The notes: generated from the letters alone by a model not told the origin. DNA of 29,064 nt from Pseudomonadota bacterium (GCA_023414975.1 JAEZMI010000423.1:1-29064); one strand, 5' to 3'; positions 14,745 to 22,953 are shown, counted from the first letter of the stretch. Program-made: numbers and translations.

Positions 14745-14951
14745 ATGAGTAACGTCATCCCTTTCCCGGTCCGCGTCCCTGAGCCGGAACCCGAGTTCGA
14801 CATCGACCTCTTCACCGCGGTGGATGTCGCCATTCGCGATCTGCGCGACATCGCCCAGCGGCTGCGGGGCGACGAGACCGGCCATGAACAGGCGCAGGAA
14901 TGCATGCTCATGCTCGCCCGCGCCCTGGAGAGCGCGCGGCTGAGCGGCTGA
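14745..14951 (+). CDS. Short hypothetical protein beginning MSNVIPFP
   Basis: A 68-residue acidic soluble protein. The N-terminus MSNVIPFPVRVPEPEPEFD resembles a class of short rhizobial proteins sharing the start 'NVIPFP'. The remainder is helical (VDVAIRDLRDIAQRL, then CMLMLARALESARLSG). An upstream in-frame codon at 14643 would add 34 residues of unlikely composition, so ATG 14745 was chosen although its ribosome site (GAG) is weak. The stop lies inside three tandem GCGGCTGA repeats. ExoD converges from the other side. Function unknown. Confidence 0.6.
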   Translation: MSNVIPFPVRVPEPEPEFDIDLFTAVDVAIRDLRDIAQRLRGDETGHEQAQECMLMLARALESARLSG

Positions 14952-14959
14952 GCGGCTGA
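14936..14959. repeat. Three tandem copies of GCGGCTGA
   Basis: Perfect 8-mers at 14936-14943, 14944-14951 and 14952-14959. The second provides the TGA stop of the 68-residue gene. Loss or gain of one unit would leave the protein unchanged. Confidence 0.8.
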
Positions 14960-14977
14960 ACGGAGATCCGGATCAGT

Positions 14978-15673
14978 TCAGCCGATGAAGCTCTTGATGA
15001 GGTAAAGGGCGGTCTGCAGGAACGCCCAGATCACGCCCGAGACCACGCCCAGTGATCCGAAGGCCAGCGCCATGCCGGCGAGGATCCAGACGCCGTCGCG
15101 CTCCAATACCCCAAGGGCCAGAATGCAGATGGCGAGCGCCGGCAGCATGTTGCCCAGCGGAATGGGCAGCACCAGCACCACGGCAAGCACGAAACACATG
15201 ATGCCGACGACATATTCGGCCGGCGGATGGGCCAGCGCCCCGAGCCGGGGCTGAAGCAGCCGCTCCGCCTTGGCAAGCCAGGGCAGCGCCTTGTCGATGA
15301 AACTGGCGAAATCGCGCCGCGCAATGGAGCGCCCGGCGATCACACGCGGCAGCCAGGGCCGCCTGCCGAGCGCGAGCTGCGCGGTCAGGAAGATCAGCGG
15401 CGCCCCGAGAACGGTTGAGGTGCCCGGCGGGGTCGGCAGCACATTCGGCAAGGCGAAGATCAGCATCAGCGGCCCGAAGGCCCGCTCCTGCATGGCGCGA
15501 AGCAGATCGCCGATAGCGATACGCTCACGGCTTGTATCGTTGGCGATACGGCTGAGGACATCCGACAGGCGGACCGTGTGGTGGGGCCCACCCGCTTCGC
15601 CGCCAGCCTTCCGCTCACCCTCGGACGCGGTGCCGCCAACCCTCGTGTCGTCGGACGAAAGATCGCTCGGCAA
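14978..15673 (-). CDS. exoD: ExoD family membrane protein
   Basis: A 231-residue protein. After a hydrophilic, Gly/Glu-rich leader (1-35), the ExoD core begins LSDVLSRIANDTSRERIAIG and continues with LLRAMQERAFGPLMLIFALP, NVLPTPPGTSTVLGAPLIFL and GRRPWLP, all highly typical. Helices lie at about 68-95, 155-175, 177-195 and 200-225. In Sinorhizobium ExoD affects exopolysaccharide and alkali tolerance; biochemical function is unknown. The start is a TTG at 15673, chosen because GAGGAG lies 10 bases upstream and no ATG or GTG gives the whole core with better spacing. Convergent with the 68-residue gene. Confidence 0.88.
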   Translation of the reverse strand: MPSDLSSDDTRVGGTASEGERKAGGEAGGPHHTVRLSDVLSRIANDTSRERIAIGDLLRAMQERAFGPLMLIFALPNVLPTPPGTSTVLGAPLIFLTAQLALGRRPWLPRVIAGRSIARRDFASFIDKALPWLAKAERLLQPRLGALAHPPAEYVVGIMCFVLAVVLVLPIPLGNMLPALAICILALGVLERDGVWILAGMALAFGSLGVVSGVIWAFLQTALYLIKSFIG

Positions 15674-15776
15674 GACGGATCAACTCCTCGCGCATGCCCG
15701 CTGGCGGGCGCCGGGGCGAGCCTCACATAGGCGTCGACCGTGACGAGCACCAGACGGTCGGCGGATTTTCGACCGG

Positions 15777-15869
15777 TCAGGTCCAGCTGAACAGAAAGGC
15801 GCCCACCGCCACCAGCAGGATCACCACGGCGGCGATCGAGTGCTTCATCGTCCAATCATGCATGGTCAT
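15777..15869 (-). CDS. 30-residue single-pass membrane peptide
   Basis: A complete small frame ATG to TGA encoding 30 residues: a polar start (MTMHDWTMKHS), then a hydrophobic helix (IAAVVILLVAVGAFLFSWT) to the end. It has the best ribosome site in its neighbourhood: AAAGGAG with about 7 bases to the ATG. The helix length (19 residues) is enough to cross the inner membrane with a very short periplasmic tail. It lies about 100 bases upstream of exoD on the same strand and could be co-transcribed. Function unknown; small proteins of this type often bind a larger membrane partner. Coding status rests on the ribosome site plus the clean helix. Confidence 0.65.
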   Translation of the reverse strand: MTMHDWTMKHSIAAVVILLVAVGAFLFSWT

Positions 15870-16051
15870 GGCGCTCTCCTTTGTCCTCACCTGTGGCGTC
15901 TCCTCGACCCGACGTCAATCAGCCTCCGCTCAATCGCGCCGGCCTCAATTGATCTGGCGCCGCGAAACGGGTAGCGAGGCCACCCTCTTCGCCCTTCCCG
16001 CGAAAGCAGCCGCGCGGTCACGAGGCGGACGGCCCGCGCCCAGGAGTTCCC

Positions 16052-17302
16052 ATGGCATTCTGCGGCCTCGACTTCGGCACCTCCAACACCACACTCGGCC
16101 TGTGGCGCGCCGGCGCGCCCGTGCTGGCGCCGCTGGAGGACGGAAAGGTCACGGTGCCCAGCGCCGTGTTCTATGACCCCACCGGCGCGCTCTCCATCGG
16201 CCGCGCGGCCATGGCGCGTTACGTGGCCGGCGAGAATGGCCGCCTGATGCGCAGCCTCAAGGCGGTGCTCGGCAGCCCGCTTATCGAGGAAAGGACGCAG
16301 ATCGGCCGCCGCGCCATCGGCTTTCGCGACGTGATCGGCGACTTCCTGAAGACGGTGAAGGCCCGCGCGGAGGCATGTGCGGGCAGCCCGCTCGACGCCG
16401 TGGTGCTTGGGCGCCCGGTCTTCTTCGTCGATGACGACGAAGGCGCCAACCGCAAGGCGGAGGAGGCGCTTCGCGATATTGCCGCCGCGGCGGGCTTTTC
16501 CGCGATGTCCACCCAGTTCGAACCCATCGCCGCCGCTCTGGATTATGAGCAGCAGGTGTATGACGACCAAATCGCCCTGATTGCCGATATCGGCGGCGGC
16601 ACCTCGGACTTCTCCATCGTCCGCCTCGGCCCTCAGCGCGCCAGCAAGGCACAGCGCGACGACGACATTCTGGCCAATGACGGCGTGCGCATCGGCGGCA
16701 CGGATTTCGACCGCTACCTCTCGCTCGGCACGACGATGCCGCTGCTTGGCTTCCGCAGCCCGATGAAGCGCCCCGGCCGCGACGTGCCGAGCGGCTATTT
16801 CCACGAGCTTGCGACGTGGTCGAGCATCAACCGGCTCTACACCGCGCGGACCCTGCGCGAATTGACCGAGGTGCGCCGGGAGGCGGCGCGGCCGGAACTG
16901 GTGGAGCGGCTGATCCGCGTGGTGGAGGAGCAGCGCGGCCATACGCTCGCCATGGCGGCGGAGGAGGCAAAGATCGCCCTTACCGACGCGCCCCGCGCCG
17001 AAATCGACCTGGGGTGGCTGGAAGCCGGGCTTTCGCTCGGCATCACGCCGCAGGAGCTGGAGGTGCATACCGGCGCGCTGGCCGAACGCATCGCGCGCCG
17101 CATCGGCCTCTGCCTTACCCAGGCCGGGCTCACAGGCGGCGACATCGATGCGCTGTTCCTGACCGGCGGCTCGACCCGCCTTGCCCATGTGCGCGCGGCC
17201 ATCATGGCCGCGCTGCCCGAAGCGCGGGTGGTGGAGGGCGACACCTTCGGCTCCGTGGGCACCGGCCTCGCCATCGAGGCCGCACGGCGCCATGGTGTAT
17301 GA
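16052..17302 (+). CDS. yegD: YegD-like Hsp70-family protein
   Basis: A 416-residue actin-fold ATPase domain without the Hsp70 substrate-binding domain. Phosphate-1 loop GLDFGTSNTTLG is at 5-16; phosphate-2 loop ADIGGGTSDFSIV at 178-190; adenosine loop LTGGSTRLAHV near 370. E. coli YegD has a similar architecture and is about 450 residues. With no peptide-binding module, it cannot work as a DnaK-like chaperone by the usual mechanism; no DnaJ or GrpE partner is adjacent. CAGGAG lies 6 bases before the ATG. A weak promoter TTGATC-N17-TAGCGA (15949-15977) is upstream. Family certain, function unknown. Confidence 0.92.
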   Translation: MAFCGLDFGTSNTTLGLWRAGAPVLAPLEDGKVTVPSAVFYDPTGALSIGRAAMARYVAGENGRLMRSLKAVLGSPLIEERTQIGRRAIGFRDVIGDFLKTVKARAEACAGSPLDAVVLGRPVFFVDDDEGANRKAEEALRDIAAAAGFSAMSTQFEPIAAALDYEQQVYDDQIALIADIGGGTSDFSIVRLGPQRASKAQRDDDILANDGVRIGGTDFDRYLSLGTTMPLLGFRSPMKRPGRDVPSGYFHELATWSSINRLYTARTLRELTEVRREAARPELVERLIRVVEEQRGHTLAMAAEEAKIALTDAPRAEIDLGWLEAGLSLGITPQELEVHTGALAERIARRIGLCLTQAGLTGGDIDALFLTGGSTRLAHVRAAIMAALPEARVVEGDTFGSVGTGLAIEAARRHGV

Positions 17303-17491
17303 AAGCGTGAGAAAGCGAGCGGCCCATCTCGATGGACGTCAGCCCGCTGCGCAGCCGGACGGCACATGCGCCAAGGCCATCGAGATGCATCATGGTATCT
17401 GAGTAGGGGGCATTTCGCGCGAGTATTCGTTATATCTGCGCGTCATCGCTGAACGCGGCGCGCGTTGCGCCCGCCCGCATGATGGCCGCTG

Positions 17492-18958
17492 ATGTTGAAA
17501 TTTCCCTCCGATATGGCGATCTCCGACGAAACCGATGGCCGCACCGACGCGCTGATGTTCGAGCTGGCGCCCATCTCGCTGTGGCTCGAGGACTTCAGCG
17601 CGGTCAAGGCGCTTTTCGAGACATGGCGGGCCGAAGGCGTCACCTCGCTGCGCGATCACCTGCGCGGCCGCCCGGACCGGGTGGCCGAATGCTCGCGCCG
17701 CATCCGCGTCATCAAGGTGAACCGCCGGACCCTCGACTTGTTCGAGGCCACCAGCCTCGACCACCTCGTCGCCAATCTCGACAAGGTGTTTCGCGACGAC
17801 ATGCTGAAGACCCATATCGAGGAGTTGGCGCAGCTCTGGGAGGGGCATCTCAGCTTCTCCAGCCATACCGTGAACTACACCATTTCGGGTCAACGGCTCG
17901 ACATCCAGCTCAAGGGCAATGTGCTTCCCGGCTATGAGGAGAGCCTGGAGCGCGTGCTGCTGGCAGTGGAGGACGTTACCGGCCGGGAGACCGCCCGCCG
18001 CCAGGCGGCGCAGGCGGAGATCTATGCCCGTGGCCTGTTCGAGCACTCGCCCGTTTCGCTTTGGGTGGAGGACTTCTCAAGCATCAAGCAATTGCTCGAC
18101 GATGTCCGGCTGCGCGGCATCCAGGATTTTCGCGTCTTCACCGACGTCCATCCCGAGTTCGTCGAACGCTGCATCAGCGAGGTGCGCGTCATCGACGTGA
18201 ATCAACACACGCTCGACATGTTCGGCGCGCGCAGCAAGGCCGAATTGATCGCGAATATGGGCGCGGTATTCCGCGACGAGATGCACCGGCATTTCCGCGA
18301 GCAGCTGATCGAACTTTGGAACGGCAAGATTTTTCACCAGCGGGAAGTGGTGAACTACACACTGGCGGGCGACGAACTCCATGTGCATCTGCAGTTCTCC
18401 GTGCTTCCCGGCCATGAGAGCGACTGGTCGCTGGTGCAGGTCGCGCTCACCGACATCACCGCCCGGAAAAAAGCCGAGGCCTATCTCGAATATCTCGGCC
18501 AGCACGATGTGCTGACAAAGCTCTACAACCGTTCCTTCTACGCGGACGAGTTGAACCGGCTGGAGCGCAAGGGGCCCTTCCCCGTCACGATCATCATGCT
18601 GGACCTTAACAATCTCAAGCATGTCAACGACCAGCTCGGCCATGCCGCCGGCGATACCCTGCTGCGACGCGCGGGCGAGGTGCTCGCCAAGGCGGTGGAC
18701 CGCCCGAGCTGCGCCGCGCGCATCGGCGGCGACGAGTTCGCCATCCTGCTGCCGGGCGTGGATGCAGCCGGCGGGCAGGCGGTCATGGAGAATGTCGGCA
18801 AACTGATCGAGCTGAACAACCAGTTCTACTCAGCGGCGACGCTCTCCGTCTCCATGGGCATGGCGACGAGCCTGCCCGGCGAGCGGCTGGAGCAGGTCGT
18901 CAAGCGCGCCGATTTCGCGATGTATCGGGACAAGCGCGGCCCCGAGGCCGACGCCTGA
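17492..18958 (+). CDS. Diguanylate cyclase with two tandem PAS-like sensor domains
   Basis: A 488-residue soluble protein. Two homologous sensor domains are repeated with a period of 160 residues: FELAPISLWLEDFSAVK (23) pairs with FEHSPVSLWVEDFSSIK (183), and IKVNRRTLDLF (74) with IDVNQHTLDMF (234). Each ends in a PAS-type VTG/ITA linker (about 162 and 322). The GGDEF domain starts near 338 (HDVLTKLYNRSFY) and carries an intact active-site RIGGDEF with GGDEF at 412-416, so c-di-GMP synthesis is expected. The inhibitory I-site RxxD is absent: the positions read D and S. No EAL domain and no membrane segments. ATG 17492 is the first in frame; ATG 17513 is possible, and no good ribosome site is visible for either. 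Confidence 0.9.
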   Translation: MLKFPSDMAISDETDGRTDALMFELAPISLWLEDFSAVKALFETWRAEGVTSLRDHLRGRPDRVAECSRRIRVIKVNRRTLDLFEATSLDHLVANLDKVFRDDMLKTHIEELAQLWEGHLSFSSHTVNYTISGQRLDIQLKGNVLPGYEESLERVLLAVEDVTGRETARRQAAQAEIYARGLFEHSPVSLWVEDFSSIKQLLDDVRLRGIQDFRVFTDVHPEFVERCISEVRVIDVNQHTLDMFGARSKAELIANMGAVFRDEMHRHFREQLIELWNGKIFHQREVVNYTLAGDELHVHLQFSVLPGHESDWSLVQVALTDITARKKAEAYLEYLGQHDVLTKLYNRSFYADELNRLERKGPFPVTIIMLDLNNLKHVNDQLGHAAGDTLLRRAGEVLAKAVDRPSCAARIGGDEFAILLPGVDAAGGQAVMENVGKLIELNNQFYSAATLSVSMGMATSLPGERLEQVVKRADFAMYRDKRGPEADA

Positions 18959-19012
18959 TCCACTACGGCGCAACCCGAAAGGGATGAGCGGCCCTGATCG
19001 ATCGGTCGCCCT

Positions 19013-19438
19013 CTACACCGAGGCGCGGATGGTGAGGTGCTCCAGCTCCGCCAAGTGCACGACGCAGACCTTGTTGCCCTCCGGATCGCGGAAATAGGCG
19101 CCGTAATAATCGGGCGCGTAGTTCGGGCGCAGTCCCGGCTTGCCTTCATCGATTCCGCCGGCGTCGATCGCGGCCTGCCAGGCCGCATCCACCGCCGCGG
19201 GCGACGGCGCGGCGAAGCTGACCTGCGTGCCATTGCCCCACGTCGCCGGCAGCCCGTTGAACGGCATCTGCACGAAGAACTGCGGCCAGCGGCTGCCGGG
19301 CATCACCCACATCGCACCGTCCGGCCCTCCATCGGAAGGTTCGTCCACGCGCGTGAGGCCGAGCGGGGCGAGCACCTGGTCGTAGAAGCCCGTGAGGCGG
19401 GAGAGATCGCGGGCGCCGAGAATGATGTGACTGAACAT
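19013..19438 (-). CDS. VOC family protein (glyoxalase/dioxygenase-like)
   Basis: A 141-residue single-domain VOC protein. It opens with FSHIILGARDLSRLTGFYDQ, carrying the candidate ligand His4, and continues with GTQVSFAAPSPAAVDAAW and YGAYFRDPEGNKVCVVHL, the last giving a conserved acidic position of the fold. Start ATG 19438; the frame is open to 19669 but the extension is Pro/Arg-rich and not VOC-like. Members act as dimers on small metabolites or bind antibiotics; substrate unknown. Its upstream region holds the G-rich repeats at 19501-19544. Confidence 0.87.
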   Translation of the reverse strand: MFSHIILGARDLSRLTGFYDQVLAPLGLTRVDEPSDGGPDGAMWVMPGSRWPQFFVQMPFNGLPATWGNGTQVSFAAPSPAAVDAAWQAAIDAGGIDEGKPGLRPNYAPDYYGAYFRDPEGNKVCVVHLAELEHLTIRASV

Positions 19439-19500
19439 TGACCGTGCTCGTGGAAGAGAGGCAGAAAGCGTGCCGGTAATGTGGCGCCTCGCGCTCCGCC

Positions 19501-19544
19501 GGCAAGGGGTGGGGCGGCAAGGGGTGTGGAGGCAAAGGGGGCGA
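19501..19544. repeat. Imperfect 15-bp G-rich tandem repeats
   Basis: GGCAAGGGGTGGGGC, GGCAAGGGGTGTGGA and GGCAAAGGGGGCGA follow one another on the plus strand. At least four runs of four or more G occur, so a G-quadruplex is possible on this strand. It lies between the divergent VOC gene and fpr. Confidence 0.65.
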
Positions 19545-19642
19545 CGGCGAGCGGCGATAGGCTTTGCCATGCGACTCCAGCCTCGGGAAGGGTCGACATG
19601 CCGCCGATTGCGCAGTAAAGGGTGCGCCAGCGAATTACATGG

Positions 19643-19663
19643 ACTTCCGGTTTGTTTGGAAGT
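19643..19663. promoter_or_regulatory. Inverted repeat upstream of fpr
   Basis: ACTTCC (19643-19648) and GGAAGT (19658-19663) are perfect arms around a 9-base loop GGTTTGTTT, 21 bases before the fpr start. The region is AT-richer than its surroundings. It may be an operator or a 5' hairpin; no known consensus was matched. Confidence 0.35.
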
Positions 19664-19684
19664 TTTCACTTAGACGGTTTGTAA

Positions 19685-20458
19685 ATGAGCAATCTGCATC
19701 ACGAACGCGTCCTCTCGGTGCATCATTGGACCGACAATCTGTTCACCTTCACCACAACGCGCGACCCGGCACTGCGCTTCAAGAACGGGCAGTTCGTGAT
19801 GATCGGCCTTCAGGTGGACGGCAAGCCGCTGCTGCGCGCCTATTCGATCGCCAGCGCCAATTACGAGGAAACGCTGGAGTTCTTCTCCATCAAGGTGCCC
19901 AATGGGCCGCTGACCTCGCGCCTCCAGCACCTGAAGGTCGGGGACGAGGTGATCGTCGGCAAGAAGCCGACCGGCACGCTGCTGGTTGACTATCTCGTGC
20001 CCGGACGCCGGCTTTACCTACTCTCCACCGGCACCGGCCTCGCCCCCTTCATGAGCCTGATCAAGGATCCGGAGACCTACGAGGCGTACGAGAAGGTCAT
20101 CCTCGTCCATGGCGTGCGCACAGTGGCCGAACTGGCCTATCAGGATTTCATCGAGACCGAGCTTCCGGACAACGAGTTCTTCGGCGAACTGGTGCGCGAG
20201 AAGCTGGTCTATTACCCGACCGTGACGCGCGAGCCTTATCGCAACCAGGGCCGTATCACCGACCTCATCACCTCCGGCAAGCTGTTCGAGGATCTCGGCC
20301 TGCCGCCGCTCGACAAGGAAGACGACCGCGTCATGCTGTGCGGCAGCCCGCAATTGCTGGACGACATGCGCGTCATTCTGAAGGAGCGCGGCTTCGAGGA
20401 AGGCTCGACCACGGAGCCGGGCGATTTCGTGATCGAGAAAGCCTTCGTCGAGAAGTAA
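19685..20458 (+). CDS. fpr: Ferredoxin--NADP+ reductase, bacterial type
   Basis: A 257-residue FAD enzyme moving electrons between NADPH and ferredoxin or flavodoxin. The start ERVLSVHHWTDNLFTFTTTR is the classic alphaproteobacterial subclass I sequence; RAYSIAS at 51-57 is the FAD-binding RxYS motif; GTGLAPF at 116-122 binds NADP; CGSPQ at 219-223 closes the nicotinamide pocket; the end GDFVIEKAFVEK is the usual C-terminus. Length is standard. No Shine-Dalgarno precedes ATG 19685, which is in an AT-rich stretch. Fpr often responds to oxidative stress, but no SoxR-type site is evident. Stands alone on its strand. Confidence 0.96.
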   Translation: MSNLHHERVLSVHHWTDNLFTFTTTRDPALRFKNGQFVMIGLQVDGKPLLRAYSIASANYEETLEFFSIKVPNGPLTSRLQHLKVGDEVIVGKKPTGTLLVDYLVPGRRLYLLSTGTGLAPFMSLIKDPETYEAYEKVILVHGVRTVAELAYQDFIETELPDNEFFGELVREKLVYYPTVTREPYRNQGRITDLITSGKLFEDLGLPPLDKEDDRVMLCGSPQLLDDMRVILKERGFEEGSTTEPGDFVIEKAFVEK

Positions 20459-20489
20459 CCGGGTTCATGCCAGACGAGCCGGCGCCCGT

Positions 20490-20795
20490 TCAGGGCAGGC
20501 GCCGGTTCGGGTCCCAGCGCGGGTCGCGCTCGCCTGCGGCCTCTTCCGGCGAGAGGATGCGGTACTCGGCATCGATGACCGTGGGGCCCGCCGGAGCCCG
20601 CTTGCGCCCGCCGAAGAGGCGGTAGGCAATGCCCGCGATGGCGATGATCGGGAAGACCACGAGGAACACGCTCGCCGCGACCAGCGCCAGCGCGATGCCG
20701 ACGGCCAGAGCCACAGCCACGACCACCGCCACCTGCCACCAGCTCACACGCCGGACGGTGAAGCGCATACGGTCGAAGGAATCGGTCGAGTTCAT
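20490..20795 (-). CDS. Small membrane protein of unknown function
   Basis: A 101-residue protein. A polar N-terminus (MNSTDSFDRMRFTVRRVSWW) precedes one long or two short hydrophobic helices at about 22-55 (VAVVVAVALAVGIALALVAA and VFLVVFPIIAIAGIAYRLF), then a cytosolic tail containing TVIDAEYRILSPEE. The tail ends in DPRWDPNRRLP. Start ATG 20795 follows an AGGAGG, though the 13-base gap is long; ATG 20768 is an alternative. The frame extends to 21002 but the addition is low-complexity Arg/Ser sequence. It converges on fpr. The family is not one I can name. Confidence 0.7.
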   Translation of the reverse strand: MNSTDSFDRMRFTVRRVSWWQVAVVVAVALAVGIALALVAASVFLVVFPIIAIAGIAYRLFGGRKRAPAGPTVIDAEYRILSPEEAAGERDPRWDPNRRLP

Positions 20796-20952
20796 CCTGT
20801 TGGTCTTTCCTCCTGAGCGGTCGCCCCGCTTTTCCCCGATATGGGGGACGGGCGCCGACATTCCAGCGTTCATCCTATAAATTCCCACCGAGGCCGGAAT
20901 CAGGCGGTTCCGCGATGACCTTGCGGCAGCGCGACTGCCCGGAGAGGAAGAC

Positions 20953-21441
20953 ATGATCCTGCGCGACGCGGCCCCTGACGACCTGCCCGGCATTCTCGCC
21001 ATCTACAATCACGCCGTGCTCCACTCCACCGCGATCTGGAACGACACGACGACGGATCTCGCCAATCGCAGCGCGTGGCTCGCCGACCGGCGGGCGAAGT
21101 CCTACCCGGTCATCGTCGCGGCCGAGGGCGGCGAGGTGCTGGGCTATGCGAGCTTCGGCGACTTCCGGCCCTTCGACGGCTTCCGCATCAGCGTGGAACA
21201 TTCGGTCTATGTCGCCGAACATGCGCGGGGCCGCGGCATTGGCGGGCGGCTGGTCGAGTCCCTGTTCGCCCCCGCCCGTGCTGTCGGCAAAAAGGTGATG
21301 ATCGGCGGCATCACCGGCGGCAACACCGCCTCCCTCGCCCTGCATGCCCGCCTCGGCTTCCTGGAGACCGCCCGCATGCCGGGCATCGGCACCAAATTCG
21401 GCGAACGGCTCGACCTGGTGTTCATGCAGAAAGAGTTGTGA
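20953..21441 (+). CDS. GNAT N-acetyltransferase, phosphinothricin/methionine-sulfone type
   Basis: A 162-residue acetyltransferase. ILRDAAPDDLPGILAIYNHA is the N-terminal GNAT helix; VEHSVYVAEHARGRGIGGRL carries the acetyl-CoA pyrophosphate loop (R/Q-x-x-G-x-G/A) at about 92-98; GITGGNTASLALHARLGF is the signature of the Pat/Bar/MddA branch, which acetylates phosphinothricin or methionine sulfoximine/sulfone. GAGAGGAAG lies just before ATG 20953. Native substrate in this organism is uncertain; a detoxification role is inferred from the family only. Monocistronic by spacing. Confidence 0.9.
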   Translation: MILRDAAPDDLPGILAIYNHAVLHSTAIWNDTTTDLANRSAWLADRRAKSYPVIVAAEGGEVLGYASFGDFRPFDGFRISVEHSVYVAEHARGRGIGGRLVESLFAPARAVGKKVMIGGITGGNTASLALHARLGFLETARMPGIGTKFGERLDLVFMQKEL

Positions 21442-21520
21442 CTAGCATTACTTTCAATCTTTGATTGCATTCGCGACTGCCGACATTACCCTGCTTCCTC
21501 ATATGATGGGGGTGGGGTTC

Positions 21521-22953
21521 ATGACGGATGCCGAGATCTTTGTGACGTTGGCAAACGTCACGGTTGCACCGGCCGTGTTGTCGGCACTGATGGCCCTGGT
21601 GTTGCCGGCGGTTATTATCCTCATCCGCAAGAATCTGCGGAAGGAGCGCGTCGAGATCATCAAAGAAATCGAGAAAGCCTTCGATTTCGACAACGGCATC
21701 CCGTCCTTCGAATTGGTAAAATCGAAGTACAGCAACACGCCGGTTCCCCCGGGCGGCGCCCTCTATCTGAGCGCGATCCCCTATATCGCTGTCTCGGCAT
21801 TCGGGCTGCTGACCATCTTCACGCCCATCGCCAATATTCTCTCTGCCAAGCCGGACACCTTTCCCGCCCATCTGGCGGTCATCCTCTTCGCCGGCTTCGA
21901 GCCGGAGATCCGGATTCCGCTCCAGCCGACCGCCAGCCCGGCGCCCGTCGTCGCGGCGTCTCAAGCCGGGGTGACCGCGCCGGACGCCACCGCCTCGCCC
22001 GCTGCCGGCCCGCCCGATGCCTCGCCCGATCCAACGCCCGGCGAGGCGGGCGAGGCCGAATCGCGAAGGCAAGCCGCGGCGGCCAGCGAAGCCGGCACCA
22101 CCTTGTGCGCCGCGCCATCCTGCAAGGAGATCGGGCGGGCCGCCACAGTGCTGGCCTTCACCTTCGCCGGCGCGATCGTGTTCTCGCTGTCCTATCTGAT
22201 CCGGGCGGTGGGAAACTTCGAGCTGACCCCCTCGCCTTTCTCCGAGTCACCATGCACATGCTGTTCGCGGTCGCCATCGCGATGGCGCTCTGGCGCGTGC
22301 TCAAGGGCATCCCCGGAGGCGCCTCGCTCAACGGCATCTACTACGGCGTCGCCTTCATGATCGGCTACTTCCCGGAGTTCGGCTCCCGGCTCCTGGTTTC
22401 CAAGCTGGCGATGCCGGCGAAGGTGTCGCGCACGGACCTCATCGACAAGGCCCCGTCCGTCTCCACCGAGATCATCGACGGCATCAACTCCGCCATCGCC
22501 TTCCGCCTGCAGGAGCAGCAGATCGAGGACGTGCAGAACCTCGCCACCTCCAACCCGATCATGCTGCATGTGGAAACGCCTTACGGCCTGTATGAGGCGA
22601 TCGACTGGGTCGCGCAGGCGCAGCTCTGCACCGTGGTCGGGGCCGATACATTTCTCGAACTGCGCAAGCGCAGCATCCGCACCATCTTCGATCTCGAACA
22701 CATGGCGAGAGACGGCAGCGCGGCCCTACGGGCCGACCTCGCCCGGCTCGTCTTCAATCTGCCGGAGTCTTCCTCGCGTCACGCCGACACGCCACCCGAA
22801 GGGCCGGCGACCATCACCGACGACGACCTCAAGAAAATGTTCGAGGTCATACTGGACGATCTGCATGTCCGCCGACTGCGCCAGATCTGGCGGTCGCTGG
22901 AGAAGCGGCTGGTTCTGCCGGGCCACCCGCCGGCCGGCGCCAGGGCAAGCTGA
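21521..22953 (+). pseudogene. Frameshifted membrane protein of unknown function (about 477 residues if restored)
   Basis: One protein is split over two frames. Frame A starts at ATG 21521 (MTDAEIFVTLANV; GGGGGT about 7 bases upstream) and makes sense to about 22230. The sequence then continues in another frame with no break in protein character (LAFLRVTMHMLFAVAIAMALWR) to TGA 22953. Restoring one C in the C5 run at 22227-22231 joins them as FELTPLAFLRVT. Without the correction frame A runs to 22360 through Ser/Arg-rich nonsense. The restored protein has four membrane helices (about residues 12-35, 80-100, 205-228, 240-257), a Pro/Ala-rich linker of ~70 residues between helices 2 and 3, and a ~200-residue cytoplasmic helical domain (IDGINSAIAFRLQEQQIEDV, then TPYGLYEAIDWVAQAQL) that may be HhH-like. 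Sequencing error, mutation or recoding cannot be told apart here. Confidence 0.75.

Noticed and set aside
15887..17293. A 468-codon minus-strand frame opposite the YegD-like gene
   Set aside because: The plus strand carries all Hsp70 ATPase loops; the antisense product has no recognisable features.
20796..21002. N-terminal extension of the small membrane protein at 20490-20795
   Set aside because: The extra residues are low-complexity Arg/Ser and overlap the start of the acetyltransferase gene; ATG 20795 follows an AGGAGG.
22105..22953. A separate second gene starting within the frameshifted membrane protein
   Set aside because: Its first ~48 residues are Arg/Gly-rich out-of-frame sequence and there is no ribosome site; membrane-helix sequence begins only where the other frame loses sense, so one split gene is simpler.
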